DNA of 64,000 nucleotides, taken from the NCBI GenBank assembly GCA_026627305.1, contig JAPNVD010000027.1:1-64000 (forward strand), given 5' to 3'. This document shows positions 41,458 through 52,513 of this stretch, piece by piece. Source of the DNA: Sulfolobaceae archaeon. Its GTDB lineage: Archaea; Thermoproteota; Thermoprotei_A; Sulfolobales; Sulfolobaceae. The position numbers were made by a program, and so were the translations under genes. The first letter of the stretch is position 1, and each line of letters starts with the position of its first letter. The notes under the pieces are model-generated. The model did no database searches. It was not told the origin of the DNA and worked only from the letters and a program-made list of their open reading frames with translations.

Positions 41458-44208
41458 TTACTGCCAGAATTTTCTATACTTTAGAAACCTTCTTTCTTCG
41501 TCGAGTAATGCTTCATAGAAGCTATTCTCTCCATCGCGTAATCTACTTAGAGCCTTACCAATATTATGAGGTCCAACTCCCCTAACTGATAAACCAATAG
41601 CTACATACTTATTATTTGATGAATAGTAATCAGCTATCAACTTTAAATCCTCTAAAACCTTTTTCTCTGCTTTACTCAGTTTCATTCCTTTCAACGCTTT
41701 CTTTATTATTTCCATTCCTTCAGTATCATCTTTATTTAAAACAGTTAAGAAAACTGATCCACAATTAGGACATTTAATTGGTACATCCTTAGCTTTGAAC
41801 ACTCCATTCCAACCACATAAAATGCACACAACTCTTACCTGGGATTCCATTAATCTCCTTTTAAATACTTCAATCAAAACAGGTGTTTCTGCGGAGTCCT
41901 TACGTAAGAGTAATATTTTATCCAAAAACATTTTAGCTAGTGGTGAAATCGATGGTACATCAATTACATTCCAGGTAACCTTTTTGAGGTCCTTAAATAT
42001 CTCAATATCATAATCCTTCGTCATAAGCTCTCTAACTGCTTCTTCTCCGATTATTGTATCATAATACGCTTTCAATAAAGTAGAGGTGATAGTAATATCT
42101 GATTTAGGCTCTATTGCACCAAATCTTTCAGCTTCTATCAAAATGCTCCATTTAAACTGAGGGCTCTCTTTTATTGATATTTTAAGATACTCGATAAGTG
42201 TAGATTCCTCACTTGATAATAGACTCTTGATGATATTCTCTATATCTGTTTTAGAAACAGGCAACACAGAGGATATTGCGATGTGATATGCATCAGCTCT
42301 ATACGAGGTCTTTATTCCTTTTATTCTACTTAATATAGACGATATTAAAGCTCCTAATGTGTTATTTCCTCTAGTACCAAATGGTGCGTGAATTATTAGT
42401 AATGTTCCACCGATATTCTCTATGACTATTCTATTTTTAGTAGGTAATGGGTATCCTCTGGCTATATGTTCGTTAAGTATTTGCTTGATTTTATTATAGC
42501 TGTAATCATCTAGATATTCTACTCTCTCTCCCTTACTGATTCTCTCTAAAAATTCATAAGCTTTCATAGCTACTTCTTTCTCAACTGGTATCGACTCACC
42601 AAACCAACTTGGCAATATCCCTGCTTTTAATTCCGTTTCCTCGACGTAAATCTTATTCTCCTCGATAGAATTAACTTTCCATAACCTTCCTCCTAATACA
42701 ATTACGCTGCCTTCTTCTAATTGGACTACGAAATCCTCATCTAAAGTCCCTATCTTAGTGTTATCTACCATATTAATAACTATATATGTCCTTAAGGAAT
42801 CAGGGATCATGTTCACGTTATAGTAATAGCTTATTGTCCTAGCATAAGGTAAAACCTTACTATCTCTTCTTCTAACAATTTTTGCAGCCTCTAGCATGCT
42901 CAAAATGTTCTCTAACTCATCCAGCGTGAGATCTCTGAAGTAGTAGCTTCTCTTTAGTAATTCATAAATTTCCTGCTTATCAACTATCTTCTCAAGAACT
43001 AAGCCAGCAATTTCATGTGCTGCTACATCGTATGGTTTAAACTCCACTAGTGATTTTTCAAGGTATCCTGCCTTTAGCATATCAACAATAGATGCACACT
43101 CTAGAATATCAAAAACATCTTCTGAAGGTACAATAATACCCCGTGACTTTAAATGAACGGAATGACCACTTCTTCCTACTCTCTGTATTAATCTAATTAC
43201 CTGCCTAGGTGACATATACTGTACTACGAGCCTTATTGAACCTATATCTATACCTAATTCAAGACTCGAAGTCGCAGTAAGCGCATCTAATTTTCCTTCT
43301 TTAAAATCCTTTTCTGCAGATGTTCTTACTTCTCTGGATAACGAACCATGATGAGCTACTATATTAATATTGTACATAGTTTTCAAGGTGTTGGCTAAAA
43401 ATTCTGTAGTCTCGCGAGTGTTCGTGAATATCAGGACCGGTTTATTATTTTTTATAATTTCAGCTAAACTTCTTAATCTAGCTATTGTTTCTGGATTTAA
43501 ATTGCTATGAGCAGATTTATTTATATCATCTTCTGTTGGAGGAGCTAAATTTATCGAAATCTCTAGATCTTTTGTAGCATCAATTCTAGCTACTTCTACG
43601 TTACCTTCACTATCAAGAAAACGCTTTGCTAGCTCTATATCACTTATTGTTGCGGACAAGCCTATTAATTGTGGCTTATTGTTTGTAATCCTCTTAATCC
43701 TCTCTAATAGTATAGAGAGTTCAATGCCTCTTTTATCATCTAACATTTCCTGGAGTTCGTCTACTATAATCCATCTTAAATTTCTAAACAGGTTCTTATA
43801 GTTTTCATTAACAATAAGGTATTGTAAAGTCTCAGGAGTGGTAATAAGAAGGTCAGGGGGTTCTTTAATGATGTTTTTTCTTTCTCTTTCTGAGGTATCT
43901 CCATGTCTGACGGCTACTCTGATATCAAACTTATCCCCGATTTTACGTAGTCTATCTTCTAGATCTCTATTTAGTGCTCTTAATGGTGTAATGTATAGTG
44001 CGGAAATACGCTCAGGACGTTCGTTGTATATTTTATAAAATACTGGTAAAATTGCAGACTCAGTTTTTCCATATCCAGTGGGCGCGATAATAACTAAATT
44101 CTTACCTTCTAATACCTTTGGTATGGCTATTTTTTGAATTGGCGTGAGTTCTTTGTATCCTAACTCTAATAATCTCCTTACAAAATCTTTATTAGAGGTA
44201 ATACTCAC
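41458..44208 (-). CDS. Lhr-type superfamily 2 helicase
   Basis: A 916-residue helicase with SF2 motifs: Q-like ELTPIQKIAIP, Walker A IIAPTGYGKTES (~res 36), DELQ (~150), LSATISD, FTNTRETTEFL, SLELGIDIG and QRVGRSGHS. The long C-terminal half has the winged-helix and Lhr core domain (AYHIAISSVLP, IVIENIGGTLLIIHAPFGTRGNNTLG). A four-Cys zinc element CILCGWNG ... CPNCGS is near residues 794-822. Archaeal Lhr proteins unwind DNA and DNA-RNA hybrids in repair and possibly RNA metabolism. Confidence 0.88.
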   Translation of the reverse strand: MSITSNKDFVRRLLELGYKELTPIQKIAIPKVLEGKNLVIIAPTGYGKTESAILPVFYKIYNERPERISALYITPLRALNRDLEDRLRKIGDKFDIRVAVRHGDTSERERKNIIKEPPDLLITTPETLQYLIVNENYKNLFRNLRWIIVDELQEMLDDKRGIELSILLERIKRITNNKPQLIGLSATISDIELAKRFLDSEGNVEVARIDATKDLEISINLAPPTEDDINKSAHSNLNPETIARLRSLAEIIKNNKPVLIFTNTRETTEFLANTLKTMYNINIVAHHGSLSREVRTSAEKDFKEGKLDALTATSSLELGIDIGSIRLVVQYMSPRQVIRLIQRVGRSGHSVHLKSRGIIVPSEDVFDILECASIVDMLKAGYLEKSLVEFKPYDVAAHEIAGLVLEKIVDKQEIYELLKRSYYFRDLTLDELENILSMLEAAKIVRRRDSKVLPYARTISYYYNVNMIPDSLRTYIVINMVDNTKIGTLDEDFVVQLEEGSVIVLGGRLWKVNSIEENKIYVEETELKAGILPSWFGESIPVEKEVAMKAYEFLERISKGERVEYLDDYSYNKIKQILNEHIARGYPLPTKNRIVIENIGGTLLIIHAPFGTRGNNTLGALISSILSRIKGIKTSYRADAYHIAISSVLPVSKTDIENIIKSLLSSEESTLIEYLKISIKESPQFKWSILIEAERFGAIEPKSDITITSTLLKAYYDTIIGEEAVRELMTKDYDIEIFKDLKKVTWNVIDVPSISPLAKMFLDKILLLRKDSAETPVLIEVFKRRLMESQVRVVCILCGWNGVFKAKDVPIKCPNCGSVFLTVLNKDDTEGMEIIKKALKGMKLSKAEKKVLEDLKLIADYYSSNNKYVAIGLSVRGVGPHNIGKALSRLRDGENSFYEALLDEERRFLKYRKFWQ

Positions 44209-44244
44209 TACAGTTAAGTGTAGAAGGGGGGATATTTACAGTTT

Positions 44245-45930
44245 ATGAACATTTTACGATCTTTGATATTTTTTAGTATAACTATTGCTGAGGCAGTTCT
44301 GTATAGATACGTTATCTCCTTATCTGGACTTAACAGCATTTATATACCATTAATATTTCAAGCCATTATCTTCTCTGATGCTATCATATTTTACTTACTT
44401 TTCTCCTCAATTATCATGTCTTTGTTGTTAATTGGAACATTGCAACTAACATGGAGCCTATTTGGCATGAGCTTTCTTAATTTTTCCTCACTGATATCTT
44501 ATATATTTGGACTCTTATTTTCGCTATTCTTTATTTTGCTGCTTAAATCTAGATCGTTTTCTGACTCTCTAATTCAAGAATTAAAAAATGTAAGAGTTAT
44601 GAGGAATGAGGATAAATATTATATGAAGTTTCTATCTTTCTTTTTATCTTTACCTTATTTATTGATACTTCACAATTATATTGCGTTTTTAGGCTCTATT
44701 TTTGCTGGAATATTTATTTTGCTTTTTGCTTCGGTATATGAGATACCCTTAGTATTAGCATCTTGGATAGCTTTACCATTCATCTATGAAATAGGCATAG
44801 CTGCAGGTACTGAGATAAAAACAAGCGAATCAATCTGTATAGGCAAAGTTGAAGCGGTTCTCGAAAGATCTCCTACTCAAGCCTTATCTAGAATACCGTT
44901 AAGATCTCTAAAATATTCTTGGAGACAAAAAAGTTATAACTATTGCATAAACTTTGAGACCTTAAAGAACTATAACGTAGCTATTGTTGGTACAAGCGGT
45001 TCTGGTAAATCTCATCTAGCTAAATTAATTATTGATAAATTAAATACAAGCTTTTTAGTTTTTGATCCTCATGGAGAGTATGAGATTCCTTCGGCAGTTA
45101 AAATAGATGCCTCTAAGATTAAAATAAATCCTCTTTCATTGTTAGGTGAGAGCCCAAGGCAACGTGCACTAGAGGTAGCATATATGATAAAATCTGTATT
45201 TAACTTAGGTAATATTCAGACTTTTGAGTTCTATAACTTGCTATTAGATGCATATACTTTGAAGGGAATATTTGATAGTAATGAGGAGACTTGGAAGTAT
45301 GATCCACCTACTTTTTATGATGTCTATTCCATTTTACAGAAGCGAAAATCATCTGCTTTATCCAGTAATGAATTAAATAAGTATTCATCGCTAGAACCTT
45401 ATGTAAGCTTTTTAGCTAACGAGGTTTTTGCATCTAATTCTATAAATATGGAAGATCTTATTGATAAAAATGTAATAATTGATCTATCTAAGGTACCAAC
45501 TACTGAAATTAGATATATCATAATTGAAACTATACTAAGAGGAATTTACTCATATTTGTACTCTAAAGGTAAGTCAAAGCTTTGGAAAATTGTCATAATG
45601 GATGAAAGTCCTTTTGTGCTTTCGAAGGACACAGGTAAGGATATAGTTGTAAAACTGACAGCTGAGGGAAGGAAATTCGGATTAGGTATTATGCTAATAT
45701 CTCAGAGTTCTAAGTTATTAAAGGAAATTCTACCAAATATATCTTTATTTTACGCTTTCGCAACAGTTGAACCTTCTGAACTTGAATATACAAGTAAATT
45801 TTTAAGCGGGAGTGATGAAGAAGAGTATAAGGCAATTTATGAGACTCTTCAAAAATTAGATAGAGGAGTAATGATAACAAAAGATATATACAAAAATAGC
45901 GTAATTCTTGTTCGCTTAAGTGGTAATTAA
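44245..45930 (+). CDS. Polytopic HerA/VirD4-type ATPase
   Basis: A 561-residue protein. Residues ~1-195 contain about six membrane helices. A RecA-like motor follows with Walker A IVGTSGSGKSHL (~248), FLVFDPHGEYEIP, Walker B KIVIMDESPFVL (~448) and a LISQSS sensor (GIMLISQSSKLL). The FDPHGEY segment is typical of HerA/VirD4-like DNA-translocating ATPases. The heavy membrane domain is unlike cytoplasmic HerA and points to a membrane translocase. It lies 20 bp upstream of rpo13 on the same strand. Cargo unknown. Confidence 0.72.
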   Translation: MNILRSLIFFSITIAEAVLYRYVISLSGLNSIYIPLIFQAIIFSDAIIFYLLFSSIIMSLLLIGTLQLTWSLFGMSFLNFSSLISYIFGLLFSLFFILLLKSRSFSDSLIQELKNVRVMRNEDKYYMKFLSFFLSLPYLLILHNYIAFLGSIFAGIFILLFASVYEIPLVLASWIALPFIYEIGIAAGTEIKTSESICIGKVEAVLERSPTQALSRIPLRSLKYSWRQKSYNYCINFETLKNYNVAIVGTSGSGKSHLAKLIIDKLNTSFLVFDPHGEYEIPSAVKIDASKIKINPLSLLGESPRQRALEVAYMIKSVFNLGNIQTFEFYNLLLDAYTLKGIFDSNEETWKYDPPTFYDVYSILQKRKSSALSSNELNKYSSLEPYVSFLANEVFASNSINMEDLIDKNVIIDLSKVPTTEIRYIIIETILRGIYSYLYSKGKSKLWKIVIMDESPFVLSKDTGKDIVVKLTAEGRKFGLGIMLISQSSKLLKEILPNISLFYAFATVEPSELEYTSKFLSGSDEEEYKAIYETLQKLDRGVMITKDIYKNSVILVRLSGN

Positions 45931-45950
45931 AATTTTAGTGGTGATAATAT

Positions 45951-46298
45951 ATGTCATCAGAAGAAGATGAGTATAACAATTCGACCGAGGAAAGTTCTGA
46001 AGAATCTGAAGAGACGGGCAAAAAATCAGAGAGAGAAGAGGAGGAATCTGATGAAGAATCTTTTCCCATGCTAACACTTGATGAGATAGAAGCACTAATG
46101 AAGAGTACTGAAGTATGGGATGAGCTATTGGCAGGAAAAATCACTATTGAAGAAGCTAAGGCAAAATTTGAAGAAATTTACCCTAAAAAGAAGCAATCAG
46201 AAGAGGAGCCAAAGAGAAAGGCTAAAACTTCTAAAAAATCTAAAAAGAAAAAGGAAAGGAAGAGCCGTAAAAAAGAAGAAGATACAGAAGAGGAATAA
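45951..46298 (+). CDS. rpo13: RNA polymerase subunit Rpo13
   Basis: 115 residues. The conserved centre FPMLTLDEIEALMKSTEVWDELLAGKITIEEAKAKFEEIY matches Sulfolobus Rpo13 (a helix-turn-helix wedged in the polymerase near the downstream DNA), flanked by a Glu/Ser-rich N-terminal tail and a Lys/Arg-rich C-terminal tail. Rpo13 is restricted to a subset of Crenarchaeota and binds DNA non-specifically through the basic tail. It is followed 17 bp later by PCNA1. The tracked ORF at 46120-46356 is an out-of-frame shadow. Confidence 0.92.
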   Translation: MSSEEDEYNNSTEESSEESEETGKKSEREEEESDEESFPMLTLDEIEALMKSTEVWDELLAGKITIEEAKAKFEEIYPKKKQSEEEPKRKAKTSKKSKKKKERKSRKKEEDTEEE

Positions 46299-46315
46299 AT
46301 TATTAGTGAGTGAAT

Positions 46316-47062
46316 ATGATAAAGGCAGTCTATTCTGGAGGAAAAGATTTTTATGAAATGTTAAAGGGTCTTCTTAAGGTTACAGATAACATAACATTAA
46401 ACTTTACAGAGGATGGCTTAATTTCAAGACATTTGACAGAGGATAAAGTTCTAATGGGTATTATTAATATTCCTAAAGAGTCGTTTGAAGAATACACAAT
46501 AAGTCAGCCTATAGCTATAGATCTTGCAATCGGAGATCTAAAAAAGGTCTTAAGTAAAGCAGTCTCTAAATCTTCTGCAATAGAGCTTAGTGAAACGGAA
46601 GAAGGTCTTAAAATGGTTATAAGAGATGAGAAATCGGGAGTAAGGAGTAATCTTTACATAAAAGGTAACAAAAGTAATGTGAATTTATTAAATGAACCGA
46701 AGGTTAATCTTCCTGTTTCATTTCAAATAGCTGGTAAGCATCTTAAGGTGATACTTAGGGACGTATCTTCAATTGGAGATGAGGTTACGATAAAAGCAGA
46801 AAACGATTATATAGAGTTTAATACAGAGGGTGAGGGAAAGGTATATAAAGCGACTTTAAGGAAAGACAAACCCCTTACTGATCTAACTATAGAGGGTTCA
46901 GCTCAAGCTATTTATAGTGTTGAGATGCTAAAGACTGCTGTAGATGGTGCCTCTTTTTCGGGAGATATAGTTGTTAGTTTTGGTACTAATATGCCTTTAA
47001 AGATAATTGCGAAAGCTACACAAGGAGGATACTTAGGATTTTGGGTTGCTCCGAGACTTTAA
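46316..47062 (+). CDS. pcn1: DNA polymerase sliding clamp, PCNA1 type
   Basis: 248 residues from ATG 46316 (the tracked GTG adds two residues; the protein from MIKAVYSGGKDF aligns with PCNA1). Closely follows Sulfolobus PCNA1: NFTEDGLISRHLTEDKVLMGII, ELSETEEGLKMVIRDEKSGVRS, EPKVNLPVSFQIA and the C-terminal FWVAPRL. In Sulfolobus PCNA1, 2 and 3 form a heterotrimer, PCNA1 being the main docking surface for Fen1. PCNA3 is encoded 2.7 kb downstream; PCNA2 is not in the window. Confidence 0.93.
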   Translation: MIKAVYSGGKDFYEMLKGLLKVTDNITLNFTEDGLISRHLTEDKVLMGIINIPKESFEEYTISQPIAIDLAIGDLKKVLSKAVSKSSAIELSETEEGLKMVIRDEKSGVRSNLYIKGNKSNVNLLNEPKVNLPVSFQIAGKHLKVILRDVSSIGDEVTIKAENDYIEFNTEGEGKVYKATLRKDKPLTDLTIEGSAQAIYSVEMLKTAVDGASFSGDIVVSFGTNMPLKIIAKATQGGYLGFWVAPRL

Positions 47063-47076
47063 GTTATTTTTATTAT

Positions 47077-47628
47077 TTATTTATTTGTTTTTCTTTTAAT
47101 ATATTTTGCAACTGTGTATGATATGATAGATATCATTATTAGAATAATTAAAATTGAATTGAATGTAAAGACATTTAATGAAGTTCTATCATTATTAGTA
47201 GTTAGTGAGATGTGTTTTACATTACCGATACTAATAGATGAGACGTTGTTTTGGATTAGATATATTATTATTGTCGCGTTTTGTGAACTACTTGTTATAT
47301 TAATATAATTTAATGAGCCTAAAGACTCATATGTGAAATTAACATAAGGAAATGAAATTACGATAGATAGCGATTTAGATGAGGTAATGTTTAATGGTGA
47401 AATATTGTTACTAATTTTAATGGAAAAACCTACAAGAGTTTGATGGATTGAAATGTTTAATGGTGAAGTTATAAAGCTTTGAATTATACGAAAGTCTATT
47501 GTATAGTCGTAAAAACTATAGTTATAATTGTATATAGTAACTGTTGCCTTAGGCACTATAGTTGAAACAAACAGTCCTATTATCAGAACTGTTAATATTA
47601 GTTTTGTAAGCTTGTAAGTTAAGAGCAC
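47077..47628 (-). CDS. Hypothetical secreted/membrane-anchored protein
   Basis: 183 residues with an N-terminal hydrophobic segment (LTKLILTVLIIGLFVSTIV, signal peptide or anchor), a beta-strand-rich ectodomain with about six N-x-S/T sequons, and a C-terminal helix (ILIILIMISIISYTVAKYI) followed by a basic KRKTNK tail. The topology is a type I membrane protein with a glycosylated ectodomain. No family recognised. Confidence 0.6.
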   Translation of the reverse strand: MLLTYKLTKLILTVLIIGLFVSTIVPKATVTIYNYNYSFYDYTIDFRIIQSFITSPLNISIHQTLVGFSIKISNNISPLNITSSKSLSIVISFPYVNFTYESLGSLNYINITSSSQNATIIIYLIQNNVSSISIGNVKHISLTTNNDRTSLNVFTFNSILIILIMISIISYTVAKYIKRKTNK

Positions 47629-47669
47629 ATTTAAATATTATTAAAGCTATAAGCTTAATTAAGTTAGTT

Positions 47670-48428
47670 ATGTCTTCACAATACCCTAGTCCATATAATT
47701 GGAAAATGATATTACTTTCACAGGTGTCTATGTTAGCGTTTTCTTACGTTTTAAGTCTTTATCCCCAGTACTTTTTACCAATCTATATAGTGTATATGAT
47801 AGTAATGTTTGGTGTAATGTCTTACTTCATGTATAGGTCTAATCCTATGTTAAGGGAGAGAGTTTCGTTAAGGGAAATAGCTAATGCTAGAGTAATTTAC
47901 GAAGAGAAGAAGGCAAAGGAATTAATGGAAAAAGACACCGAGTATTTAAAATACATGACAGAGGTATCAATGAAGACTATGAGGATGTTACTTTATATGA
48001 TAGTTTATCTTATCGCTATATGGATATTGTACTATACATTCTTACTTAAGTATATAGGTACCTTTAAAGCTGGAATTGATAAGTTCATCGTTTATGTCGT
48101 TTTCTTTGAAGCTTTGTACGTATTTAATGTTCTAGTTTATAGCAGAATGATGAAGCCTGTTCAAATATCTGTAATGGCGCCTACTGGTTATAAAATTACA
48201 GAAAAGGGTATATTAGGTGACGGTGGTGTATTTCTACACTCTAAATATCTACTCAATGCCAATATAGATGTGAACAGAGAAAAGAAGTACGTAGAGATTT
48301 CTTCAGGAGAGTCTAAACTTCCTTTCAAGATTAGGTTATATACAGACGATGTAGACAAACTCTTAGCCTATATTGAAAGGCTCAAAAAGCTTGAAGCTAA
48401 GAGGCAATCAAGTAATTCTGAAGTTTAA
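47670..48428 (+). CDS. DUF2208 membrane protein
   Basis: A 252-residue protein with two N-terminal helices (SMLAFSYVLSLY, IYIVYMIVMFGVMSY), a charged coiled-coil linker (VIYEEKKAKELMEKDTEYLKYM), two more helices, and a C-terminal cytoplasmic domain starting MAPTGYKITEKGILGDGGVFLHSKYLL. This matches the archaeal DUF2208 family, function unknown. Convergent overlap of 32 bp with cbiA. Confidence 0.7.
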   Translation: MSSQYPSPYNWKMILLSQVSMLAFSYVLSLYPQYFLPIYIVYMIVMFGVMSYFMYRSNPMLRERVSLREIANARVIYEEKKAKELMEKDTEYLKYMTEVSMKTMRMLLYMIVYLIAIWILYYTFLLKYIGTFKAGIDKFIVYVVFFEALYVFNVLVYSRMMKPVQISVMAPTGYKITEKGILGDGGVFLHSKYLLNANIDVNREKKYVEISSGESKLPFKIRLYTDDVDKLLAYIERLKKLEAKRQSSNSEV

Positions 48429-49725
48429 GAAAGTGAAAGTGAGAGTAAGAGGCTAATGTATTTTGGTTTATTAATCCGTCAAACCCATTGAAAAGACCTT
48501 TACCTTTAATCATTTTAAATGCAAACCTATTCTCTTCATTAATGACGAGAGGTTTAGAAATATGAAACTCGTGTGCGTTTATAACACTTCCCTTTCTCGA
48601 AATTATATTGTCATTGACGGTTTCTAGTTTAGTATAACCAATCGTAAGCTTGTCTTTAGCTTTGATTTCTACGTCAAATATATTAGCCATTCTAAATTTT
48701 CTATCATTTTCATCAATTAAGTATTTAGAGACGTACATTAATCCTCCACATTCAGCGAGTATTGCAGTTCCTTCATACGATTTTTTCTTTATCCAAAACT
48801 TAGTATTGGTTGCTTGTTCTAATGTCTCTAGATATAATTCCGGATATCCTCCTCCAATATAAATGAAATCTGCATCATCTACTACTTCATTACTGAGAGG
48901 ACTAAAGAACTTAAGTTTGTAACCCTTTCTTTTGATGATATCAAGATTTTGTGAATAATAAAAGTTAAAAGCGGCATCTAATGCGATAGCTGCTACTTTA
49001 TCTTCGTTTGCTTCTATTTTACCATCACCGGGATACTCTTGCTTAAGCTCTTCAGCCTCATTGGCTATATTGATTAGTTCGTCTAAATCTATATTACTTT
49101 CAATTTCCTTTGCAATAGCGCTTATTACCTCAGATGCCTTCTTAGAATACTCTATCGATGTATATAATCCTAAATGCCTTGATGGAAGCTGAAGTTCTTT
49201 ATCAAACCTCACATAACCTAAAGGCTTAACAGAAGGATCTAGTGAGGCTTTGCAGTCGAGGTAGTGGCTCTCTGAAGCTACTTTATTGAATATTACTCCT
49301 CTAACATCAGCATTCATGAAATCTTTAAGTCCTTTAACAATAGCACCAGCGGTATAACTTAGTTCGAAGCAGTCTACTATCACGACTATAGGGGTTTTTG
49401 TAACCTTAGAAAGTTCATATGTACTATATTTATAGCCTATGCCATCATATAATCCCATCACTCCTTCTATGATTCCAATATCAAAGCCTTTAGTATAATT
49501 CATCAAGGAATTTATTACGCCATCTTCTCCCATCAACCAAATATCTAGATTTATTGCAGGATAACCACTTGCTAATTGAAGATATCCTGGATCTATAAAG
49601 TCAGGTCCTACTTTGAATCCTCTAACTTTCAATCTATTGCTTAAAGCCTTTATTAAACCTGAAGTTATAAGTGTCTTCCCTGCCGAACTTTTATAAGACG
49701 AAATTATTACTCTTGGTATTTGCAC
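48397..49725 (-). CDS. cbiA: Cobyrinic acid a,c-diamide synthase
   Basis: A 442-residue two-domain amidotransferase. The ATPase domain has VIISSYKSSAGKTLITSGLIKAL, VGPDFIDPGYL and EGVMGLYDG. The class I glutamine amidotransferase domain has YIGGGYPELY and the nucleophile Cys in ILAECGGLMYV, with a His in SHFHFL at the end. It amidates the a and c side chains of cobyrinate using glutamine and ATP. With CbiX and CobY elsewhere in the window it indicates cobalamin synthesis. Confidence 0.92.
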   Translation of the reverse strand: MQIPRVIISSYKSSAGKTLITSGLIKALSNRLKVRGFKVGPDFIDPGYLQLASGYPAINLDIWLMGEDGVINSLMNYTKGFDIGIIEGVMGLYDGIGYKYSTYELSKVTKTPIVVIVDCFELSYTAGAIVKGLKDFMNADVRGVIFNKVASESHYLDCKASLDPSVKPLGYVRFDKELQLPSRHLGLYTSIEYSKKASEVISAIAKEIESNIDLDELINIANEAEELKQEYPGDGKIEANEDKVAAIALDAAFNFYYSQNLDIIKRKGYKLKFFSPLSNEVVDDADFIYIGGGYPELYLETLEQATNTKFWIKKKSYEGTAILAECGGLMYVSKYLIDENDRKFRMANIFDVEIKAKDKLTIGYTKLETVNDNIISRKGSVINAHEFHISKPLVINEENRFAFKMIKGKGLFNGFDGLINQNTLASYSHFHFLKLQNYLIAS

Positions 49726-49761
49726 TCAAAGTTTTATTTTTAGAAAACATAAAAGTTTTTT

Positions 49762-50514
49762 GTGAGCGCTCCTATACTTAAAGTTTCGAGCGATGATATT
49801 AGAGATCTAAAGGCAGTAATAGAAGCTTTAGCAAAGTTGGTAGACGAAGGTTCAATTAAGTTCACTCCTGAAAAAATGGAGATCATAGCTCTAGATAGGG
49901 CACACATCTCGTTATTACAAATTAGTTTCCCCAAAGAGATGTTTAAAGAATATGAAGTTCAAAACGAATATAACTTCGGCTTTAACGCGCAGTACCTCTT
50001 AAAGTTATTAAAAGCATCAAAGAGAAAAGAAGCTTATGAATTAAGTGCAGAAAGTAATGAATCAATAACTTTGAAGATAATAGGTTCTTTAGTGAAGGAA
50101 TTTAATATAAGGAATCTAGAGGTAGTTCCGCCCGAAGTCCCAGAAATAAACTTAGAATTTGATATAAACGCGTTGATCACATCTTCAGGTTTTAAAAAAG
50201 CTGTCCAGCAAGTTGCCGCTGTTTCAGATACTATAGACATACAGGCAACAGAGGAAAAGATTATTATAAAAAGTGAGGGTGAGGAAAAAGTTGAAATTGA
50301 ATTCTCGAAAGAGAGTGGTGGTTTACAATCAATTGAGGCTACTAAGGAAGCTCTATCTTCATATACTGCAGATTACTTGGTTGACGTGCTTTCATTAACT
50401 AAACTTTCTGACACTGTAGGTATAGCGTTCTCTGAAAAGAAACCATTAAAACTTGAATACAACGTAGAAGGAGGAGGAAAAGTTACTTATTTAATAGCTC
50501 CTAAAATTACCTAA
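49762..50514 (+). CDS. pcn3: DNA polymerase sliding clamp, PCNA3 type
   Basis: A 250-residue PCNA closely following Sulfolobus PCNA3: RDLKAVIEALAKLVDE, ALDRAHISLLQISFPKEMFKEY, FGFNAQYLLKLLK, VKEFNIRNLEV, LDVLSLTKLSD-like DVLSLTKLSDTV and the end GGGKVTYLIAPKI. In the heterotrimeric clamp it docks uracil-DNA glycosylase and joins a pre-formed PCNA1-PCNA2 dimer. Starts at GTG. Its stop overlaps the ATG of the next gene (TAATG), an unusual coupling to methionine synthase genes. Confidence 0.92.
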   Translation: MSAPILKVSSDDIRDLKAVIEALAKLVDEGSIKFTPEKMEIIALDRAHISLLQISFPKEMFKEYEVQNEYNFGFNAQYLLKLLKASKRKEAYELSAESNESITLKIIGSLVKEFNIRNLEVVPPEVPEINLEFDINALITSSGFKKAVQQVAAVSDTIDIQATEEKIIIKSEGEEKVEIEFSKESGGLQSIEATKEALSSYTADYLVDVLSLTKLSDTVGIAFSEKKPLKLEYNVEGGGKVTYLIAPKIT

Positions 50515-51474
50515 TGAGTATAAAAACTGGTTTGATAGGTAGCTATCCAAGACCTGTTAACTTAGCTAAGGTTTTTTCGCGATATAATTCCAAAAAGATC
50601 GATAAAGAAAAATTGAACCAAGAGATAAGAAGATATACAGAGAAGTTTTTCAGTTTAGTAAAAGAGGTTAATGTAGAATATTTTACTGACGGTTTATTGA
50701 GATGGGATGACTTAATAGATCTAACGTTTAGTTATTTAAAATCACCAACTAAGGATGGACTAATTAGATTTTATGATAACAATTTCTATTATAGAAGACC
50801 TGTTATATCGTCAAAATTAGAAAAAGATGATTCACAACTTCTTGAAGCTATAAAGGAAGACCTAGAATTACTTAAAAAGTTGGAGATAGGAGGGACATTA
50901 AAGGCTGTAGTTGTAGGTCCTATAACTTATGCAACGTTATCAGAAAATAAATACTACAACGATTTTCAGAAGCTATTAGAAGATTATTCAAAGATATTGA
51001 ATGAGGTTTTATCTGATCTCCAGAGCTATGTAAATGCTGTGGAGATTCATGAACCTGGTTTCTTTGATAAAAACGTAAAGAGAGATCTTATTGAGAGGGC
51101 TAATGAGTATTATGAAATTATAGGGAAGGGCTTAAAAATAGAAAAACATCTCATTAGTTATTTTGATATCCAAGTAGATAGGTTAAAGGAGTATTTCAAT
51201 TTACCTGTAGATGTATACGGAGTTGATGTAATTGAAAATAGAAAGAAATTAGGTAAAGTCTATCCTTTCTTCAAGGATAAAAATGTATATTTAGGAGTTC
51301 TCGATACTAGAAACACTAAAATGGAGTCGATAACTACAATAAAAAGATTTATATCGTCCTCAAACGAAAGTGGGGCTAAAGATATAATAATTGGTAATGC
51401 ATCGCTGATGGACTTTATACCCGAAATAGTTGCTGTAAGGAAAATTAAACTTTTGAATAAGGTGGTGAGTAAGG

Positions 51475-51491
<17 letters not shown>
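50514..51491 (+). CDS. MetE-like protein, N-terminal-domain paralogue (non-zinc)
   Basis: A 325-residue UROD/MetE-fold protein. It begins [18 protein letters not shown], the same opening as the catalytic partner downstream, and keeps the barrel topology ([41 protein letters not shown]). The zinc-binding HxC and the second Cys are missing and DEPAL is replaced by HEPGF, so it is probably non-catalytic, analogous to the N-terminal domain of full-length MetE. It overlaps PCNA3 by 1 nt and the downstream MetE by 17 nt. Confidence 0.78.
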
Positions 51492-52506
<1,015 letters not shown>

Positions 52507-52513
52507 TGGTGAG

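Noticed and set aside
46120-46356. 78-aa lysine-rich ORF inside rpo13 and pcn1
   Set aside because: Out-of-frame shadow of the A-rich charged Rpo13 tail.
47114-47308. 64-aa plus-strand ORF opposite the secreted protein at 47077-47628
   Set aside because: The minus-strand ORF has a signal segment, sequons and an anchor helix; the plus frame is its complement.
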